The position numbers and the translations under genes were made by a program. The notes under the pieces were generated by a model. It did not search any database. It worked only from the letters and a program-made list of their open reading frames with translations, and was not told the origin of the DNA. From positions 6,395,478 to 6,459,477 of the forward strand of contig CM021317.1 of the NCBI GenBank assembly GCA_010645155.1: a stretch of DNA of 64,000 nucleotides. The letters are read 5' to 3'. This DNA is from Tigriopus japonicus. Lineage: Eukaryota > Arthropoda > Copepoda > Harpacticoida > Harpacticidae. Positions 58,801-64,000 of the stretch are shown here, one piece after another (within the stretch, counting starts at the first letter, position 1; every line of letters starts with the position of its first letter).

Positions 58801-61764
58801 CTCGAGTACGTACACCGTTTGAGGGTCCTTTTTTCGGCCAAAGAAATGGTGAAAGTGACTCTTGAGCCAGATTGCAGGGTCTGCTTTTTCTTCTGCTCTT
58901 CAATCATACACGTCTCGTTTTTGAATGAGATCGCGAGATTTCGAGTACATATTTGTGCATCTACTTATTTAGCAACCGCTCGCAAGGCTTCCTTTCGCAG
59001 GAAAAGACGAAAAAATGGGCCCTAAACTTGGAAAAGGTGCCTTTTTTCTTTCGAACCAGATAATGGCCAAGTGCGTTCGTTTGCACTCCGAGAGATGCAT
59101 TCGCGCGTAAAGTCTTAACAACACTTCTTGATGGATGCCTTCGTCGAACTGCATCTTATCAAGGATGCAAATTCTTACGCCAATTAAGGACACATTTCCT
59201 TGCTAAAAAACACAACTTTTTTGTGTTGAGTGCTTTTTTAGCGATCATCAAAACTTCGTCAAAAGAGAAACCCTTCCATGCGTTTGAAACGAGTGTGCAA
59301 ATATACTCGAGGTTTGAATGTGATCAGATCACGAAGCAAAAACGAGGAGCTCCATTAGGAGGCCAGACTTAATTATGGCTATTATTAAAACTCCCCCTAG
59401 GTTTCCTCTTCCCTGCGATGATTGGTGTAGAATGAATGTCCGAATAATTCCGACCAAGAATGAAGAATGTTCGACTTGGTCACGGAAGAACCTCAAGACC
59501 CACGTGCATAACATGACATCAATGATCATTCATTCGATGAGCGACGTGATTGAAAGCCAATCCGATATGCTCAAGGGCTAGATTCAAACGATTGTGTCCA
59601 TTCCTGAATGGAAAGTCAAAATGAACGTTGAAAAAAGTTTGGCAGGACTTTCCATTGTGCTGGTGATGACTCAATTGAGACAGTTCAAGGCCAAATGAGC
59701 CAACAAGGAATGCTCTCCGTCTGTCGGTTATTTCAATTTTCAGTGTTCAATTCTGCATTATCTTGCTTGGAAAAGAGGGGTGCTTCAAGGAAACGGTTTA
59801 GGATCCTCTCAAGGACCATAAAACCATTCAAGGGGAGGATGTTTAATGGTTTCGTTTTCGCGTTACCCCGCGAAATGGGTGCCTTGAAATAGGTGTAATT
59901 CTTTTCCTGAAGTCATTTCTCATTGGGACACGAATAGGCATTTGTTTTTTCTCTCTGCAGTAGACTCGTGGTGCGATATTTACGAGGCTCATTAGTCACT
60001 CTGAGTTTGAGGGTATCCATTCTGCGGCGAATCTCCAGCCGACTAGCTTGCTCAATGTCAGTCAGTCTGTCGGCAAGCTAGTCAGCTCTATCCATGATTA
60101 TATTCCGCTTGAATTATTAAAATGGAATGCTTGCGTTTCCCCGGAAATTTATCGCCAATCTGAGTTTCCTGAAACCAGCCATCTTGGTTGGAATCATGCA
60201 ACTCGAGGCCCACAAGGACATCACGCACTCACTCGTTTACGTGCACGATCGCTTTTGACACGAGTGTTTTGACTGTCTGTGAGGGGCTAATCTTCTCATT
60301 CTTTGTTTCCATTATTTTTTAGTTTTGGGCGATCCTCGTGTGAACCAGAATCCTGCTTTGCTGGCTTTGGGTGTGGTCTTCTATCGTTGGCATAACGTTC
60401 AAGCTGCCTTTGTTCAAGCCCAACATCCAGATTGGATCGATGAAGATGTGTTCCAAGCCGCTCGAAGAAGAGTCATTGCCACAATGCAGGTGAGTTCCCA
60501 TCATAATGAAAGAACGTAGTACTGCTAAAAAATGCAACCTGGTCATGTTGGAGTTCTTTTTTTATGGGATGTACACGAATATTGAGGTCTGGCTCTCAAC
60601 CGAAGGTAATCAGCAGAATGACATGAATATGGAATCACTTGGTCGAATTTAGAAATGGCGGTCAGCCTTGAAATTGCCATGTAAATTGAATTTGCCGGGG
60701 CCCATTGACCTCCATTTCCTTCCCTTAATCTATTATCTTTGTAATAAGCTGAGAATCCCTGAGAACCAAAGCACGATTTGATCGCCATCTCCTTTTCTTC
60801 ATTCTAGTCGATTATCATGTATGAATATTTACCGGCCTTCGTTGGACAAGAAGTAAGCAAGTACCAGGGTTACAAAGCCTACGTTCATCCCGGAATCTCT
60901 CACGTCTTCCAAAGCGCCGCTTTCAGGTATGACACCTCATTTCAATCTCTACATATTCCCTACGGTACACACGGTTGATAGCTTATTTATGGGCTATGCC
61001 TGTACGGCCCAATGGTCAGGCGTGACACCGCCCAAGTTTTGAGGCCCCATATGAATTTGAATCAAGAAGAGAAATATCGATTTGTACTCTGGTTATGAGC
61101 AGAGCTCGAGGGAAGGAAGAAATAGTTCATTGAAGGGTGGGAGGTTAATGGCATGATGCTAACTTTTGGAGCAAGATGAAGTACAAATGTGTCGATAGGT
61201 ACGTACCTCAGTCAGTCAGCCAAGGCCGTTGCCAAATCTCGAATGGATTTGTTTATACTGGACATAGGCAGATCGCAGATCTTGGCTCTTGAGGGTGTCT
61301 GGTAGCCCAGGATTAAGAGGCCGTTAATCACTCCAAGGACCCGCTTAATTATAGCCCACAGCTGTACTTTGAATTAGAGATGGAGCTTTCATGGATGGCG
61401 GGGTGGGGTGCCAGACTCCATTAGAACCGGAACAAATACAGAGACTTCAACGCAAGCATTTTCTAAGTGCTGCCAACTTGCTTTGATTGATCTCAGCCAA
61501 ATCATCACTTTTTGTATTTATGACGTCATGAAAGCAGGGAAAATGAGGCCGCCCATCAGACCCAAAGACGAGGAAGGGAATGACTATGGTATCTGGTTCA
61601 TTTAAACCCAACAAAACGAATCGTAGTTTATTTTCTTGATCTCCAGGTTTGGTCACACCCTGATTCCCCCTGGCATCTATCGACGGGATCGAACCTGCGA
61701 CTATAAACCGACGCGAACAGGAGGACCGGCGTTGCGTCTTTGTTCCACGTGGTGGGACGCCCAG
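37867..61764 (+). CDS. Duox: Dual oxidase (Duox), 5' part: signal peptide and most of peroxidase domain
   Basis: Eight exons: 37867-38041, 46943-47023, 50039-50200, 53076-53263, 55842-56052, 60323-60489, 60808-60926 and 61647-61764. All have GT-AG borders and matching phases, together 407 residues. Duox is a membrane NADPH oxidase that makes hydrogen peroxide for gut defence and cuticle cross-linking; this part is the extracellular peroxidase-homology domain. Seen: hydrophobic signal TTTLFLVIAILIVPRIQA, then EKQRYDGWYNNLAHPSWG, KAPASYGDGVY, FFGQVVSAEILMASEHGCPIEMHRI, TGQSPNSPREQ, GDPRVNQNPALLALG, AAFRFGHTLIPPGIYRR and LRLCSTWWDAQ, in the family order with no gap. The proximal heme His (His371 in RFGH) is present, but the distal DH pair is replaced by Ser-Ala. 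The rest of the peroxidase domain and the transmembrane, EF-hand and NADPH-oxidase parts lie beyond the window. An in-frame ATG at 37804 is an alternative start. Exon 1 is assigned by signal peptide and phase, not by homology. Confidence 0.9.
39716..39735. repeat. (GAT)n microsatellite
   Basis: Uninterrupted GATGATGAT run within Duox intron 1. Confidence 0.9.
44997..45277. mobile_element. hAT-like MITE, TAGTGATGG family, in Duox intron 1
   Basis: A 281-bp element. Left end TAGTGATGGACCGAAAGCCC; complement of right end TAGTGATAGATCGAAAGGAC. Flanking 8-mers ATTGGAGG (44989-44996) and ATTGAAGG (45278-45285) differ at one base, fitting an aged hAT target duplication. Non-coding. Confidence 0.75.
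47024..50038. other. Duox intron 2 (3.0 kb)
   Basis: No nested gene recognised. Contains a short CATCATCAT-type microsatellite (49155-49180). Confidence 0.55.
50201..53075. other. Duox intron 3 (2.9 kb)
   Basis: No nested gene recognised. Imperfect GATGATAATGACGAC-type repeats at 50882-50931 and CATCATTATCATC at about 52856-52880. Confidence 0.55.
53264..55841. other. Duox intron 4 (2.6 kb)
   Basis: No nested gene, RNA or bounded repeat recognised. Confidence 0.5.
56053..60322. other. Duox intron 5 (4.3 kb)
   Basis: No nested gene, RNA or bounded repeat recognised. Exons 5 and 6 join exactly as in the family (ERMF-LLGDPR), so no exon is missing here. Confidence 0.55.
60927..61646. other. 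Duox intron 7 (0.7 kb)
   Basis: Splits the codon for the Arg of the RFGH heme-ligand motif (phase 2). No other feature seen; intron 6 (60490-60807) is likewise empty. Confidence 0.55.
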
Positions 61765-61973
61765 GTACGTTCACAGGGAGGGGGTCAATCTTGACTAGCT
61801 TGGAAAATGAAAGGGATAAATGGAAGCTCAAATCCGGAACGGCCGTAAATTGATGCAGTTGCGGCCTAATGAGTCGTGCAATCAGGAGTTTGGCGGGAGC
61901 TATGATGACTGGTTATCCAACCTTCATTAGTTGGAGTTCAGTTATTGCCCATCGCTTAAAGATTGCTCTTGAT

Positions 61974-62293
61974 TAGTGATAGGCCGAAATGTCGGTTTCG
62001 GAAACAAATGCCAAAACGTTAGCAAACATACACATATCAAGGGTTTTTGAGAAAAATGTTGGAAGTAATTCCTTGTAAAAAATGAGGCTAAATATTTTGT
62101 GTGCTGGGCTAAACGAATGGAGAATGATGAAAAGAGAGGACACTTTTTTTGGTTCAGAAATTTCTTAACGGTGTTTTGAATTTCATTTAAAGTGCCCTTT
62201 CAAATATAAATTTAAGATGATTTTTGCATTTAATTTTATGGCCACCTACTCTCGATTTCGGTCTCGGTTAGGGATCTTTTCGGTCCATCTCTA
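61974..62293. mobile_element. TAGTGATGG-family MITE
   Basis: A 320-bp element. Left end TAGTGATAGGCCGAAATGTC; complement of right end TAGAGATGGACCGAAAAGAT, with GACCGAAAT-like words further in. Flanking 8-mers CTCTTGAT and TTCTTCAC match only partly, so the duplication is not proven. Confidence 0.6.
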
Positions 62294-63370
62294 TTCTTCA
62301 CCAAATGCCACCCTTCCCATGCACTCCTTGGTAGTTCGTACTTAAAGAAGTTTTTTTGCCATGACGCATTTGAGATGAAAGTACACCATTGAAGGTGTCC
62401 ATCATTTATCCATCCTTCGATGGGTTTCATTCATCGGGCTAAAGAACAAACTCACATCTGGGGCGACGCTTATTGACGCATGCGAGTTGTAAAGCTGGCT
62501 TCAGTCACCATCAATGGCACCATTACAGCCTGCCAGATGAGAAGAGAGGTTGGCGCGAAGAAGGACCGGATTGTAATTTGATTTATGACATGATTGATCG
62601 CCCAGATTTTGAGGGTCCTGTTTAGTGTGCGTGTGTGTACTTGCAAACAAACCCATGTTCCGTTTACCAATGCGGATGTATGAGTAACGATTGTTTGTGT
62701 CGTCCCCAGTTGCCTGAAGAAATGGATGATGACGAGATGATACGATGATGCCCATTGGGGTTGGCGAGCAAAAGCAATTACTTGGGGCATTAAATGCGTC
62801 GATAAAGCTGAAGAAGGGCCCTCTTTCAAACATAAATCTTTGCTCGAGGAACAAACCATTTAATGAGACAGATTGTGCACCATTTGTCGGTCACATGGAC
62901 CTACCTTACCTAGAACACACGAGTCCGAATTCTTCCTTGGTGGTGCCTGTTAGATCATCATGTAATGAATGCACTTCACACTGAACACTTGAGCCGTGTG
63001 CATTGAATGGATTAGATGTCCCTCGAATCAAGTGTGGATCGGCCTTCTTCAACTTGAACCACTCGTTCATGAGCACACATCTACTACCTTACTGTACATA
63101 GAGCGTCTTGGTCTTGGTGGTTGTGATAGGAGTGTTAGTGGAGAATGTTGCAGATATTAGCCAGGAATGTGCTCCTGGAAGAATGACGAAGAGCATGGGG
63201 ATTCGCAGAACCAAGACATCCATACATACGTACATAGTTGGTTCTTTACTATCACACGAAACGTCGCCTCATTCGCTCACTCAATCAGTTGCGTGGATGT
63301 ATTCGAACAATGACAAATGAAGCAAAGACATCTGTTGGAAGACTGTTTACATGCTCTTCTGGGTACTATT

Positions 63371-63706
63371 TAGTGATGGCACAAAAGACCCAAACCCGAA
63401 AGAGGGCTTTTCTGAAACCGAAAGTGCCTGACTAGAAGGTCTATAGCTTCGATTTTTTGTGCGTTTTTATTACCGTCACTTGAAGTTATGAATAAGTGTC
63501 CTATAATATTCTTTTCATTGAGTTATATTACCTCCAAAAAGGTAATATGGTAGAAAAAGTAGAAAAGCAAGCACTTATACGTTATAATATTTTACATAAG
63601 ATATTCCATTTTCTCCCAAATTTGTGGTGGCTTTTTTCTTTCGGGTTTTGGCGGGGTAACCGGACTCGAGATTGTAACCGGAATTTCGGCTTTCGATCCA
63701 TCACTA
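63371..63706. mobile_element. TAGTGATGG-family MITE
   Basis: Left end TAGTGATGGCACAAAAGACC; complement of right end TAGTGATGGATCGAAAGCCG. A TACTATT word occurs at both flanks, slightly offset from the ends, so the exact borders are uncertain by one or two bases. Confidence 0.6.
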
Positions 63707-64000
63707 CTATTGATGGCCCATGGATATTGCCTCATCTGAACTCGTATGCGGACTGTTAGAGCATTGAACTTTGGGTGTTATGTCGTGTTAGTACTATTGT
63801 ATTTATTAATGACTGCTCTAATTTTCTATTGCCTCTGTAATTGGCCAAGTTGTGGTTTTTGATGAGAACACAACTCTGTTTCTCAGCGTGTTTAAGGAAG
63901 TATGAAGTTGGTGCTCGCAGCAATTATCATGTTATTATTATTTCTAGTTTTATTCTTTTTTGTGGTTAAGCAAGTACCTACCTATAAACACTGACAAGTA

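Larger units (their letters stand above)
61765..64000. other. Duox intron 8 (start), runs off window
   Basis: The expected next family motifs (the ExxLxGxAxQ and RGRDxGLPxYN regions) do not appear on the plus strand before the window ends, so this is most likely intron. It holds two TAGTGATGG-type MITEs. Confidence 0.55.

Noticed and set aside
61675..61695. B-box-like word GGGATCGAACCTGCGA, which could suggest a tRNA or SINE
   Set aside because: It lies in Duox exon 8 and codes for conserved residues RDRTCD; no A box is nearby.

Overview
This is animal nuclear DNA: genes are split by GT-AG introns, whole conserved animal genes are recognisable, and the space between them is filled with decayed transposons. 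The dual oxidase (Duox) keeps the heme-ligating histidine region in the arthropod-type form, and the protein set (Duox, MFSD6-like transporter, CDC40/PRP17, calmodulin-like, beta-galactosidase-1-like) fits an arthropod. A crustacean such as a copepod is plausible, but the sequence does not prove it. A run of 772 N (34160-34931) is an assembly gap.

Left part (1-14.3 kb), gene-dense with compact genes: an intronless GH35 beta-galactosidase-like gene (+), a short GRIPAP1-like coiled-coil fragment (-), a complete seven-exon MFSD6-like membrane transporter (+), a three-exon calmodulin-like protein with an unusual N-terminal extension (+), and a complete three-exon CDC40/PRP17 splicing factor (-). 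These are unrelated housekeeping or cell-biology genes with no operon logic. The GRIPAP1-like and MFSD6-like genes are head to head, about 0.8 kb apart.

Middle part (14.3-37 kb), almost entirely transposon graveyard: a degenerate non-LTR retrotransposon split by hAT-type insertions with clear 8-bp target duplications; several hAT-like MITEs, two of which carry many short subterminal repeats; a 1.1-kb foldback element; a Tc1-like element with IR/DR-type ends and a frameshifted transposase; a DD37D mariner with two in-frame TGA codons; a mariner-type MITE containing a tRNA-derived SINE; and a second non-LTR reverse transcriptase fragment running into the gap. Two exons of an unidentified secreted protein, one carrying a fibronectin type II domain, lie among these.

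Right part (37-64 kb): the first eight recognisable coding exons of a Duox gene (+), spread over 24 kb with introns up to 9 kb, running off the right edge. They encode the signal peptide and most of the peroxidase-homology domain (407 residues). Its introns and the flank beyond exon 8 hold microsatellites and small TAGTGATGG-type MITEs.

The most novel signals are the hAT-like MITE families with family-specific subterminal repeats, the palindromic MITE carrying two divergent CTCF-like motifs, and the truncated GRIPAP1-like gene. I did not see an undescribed multi-gene system.
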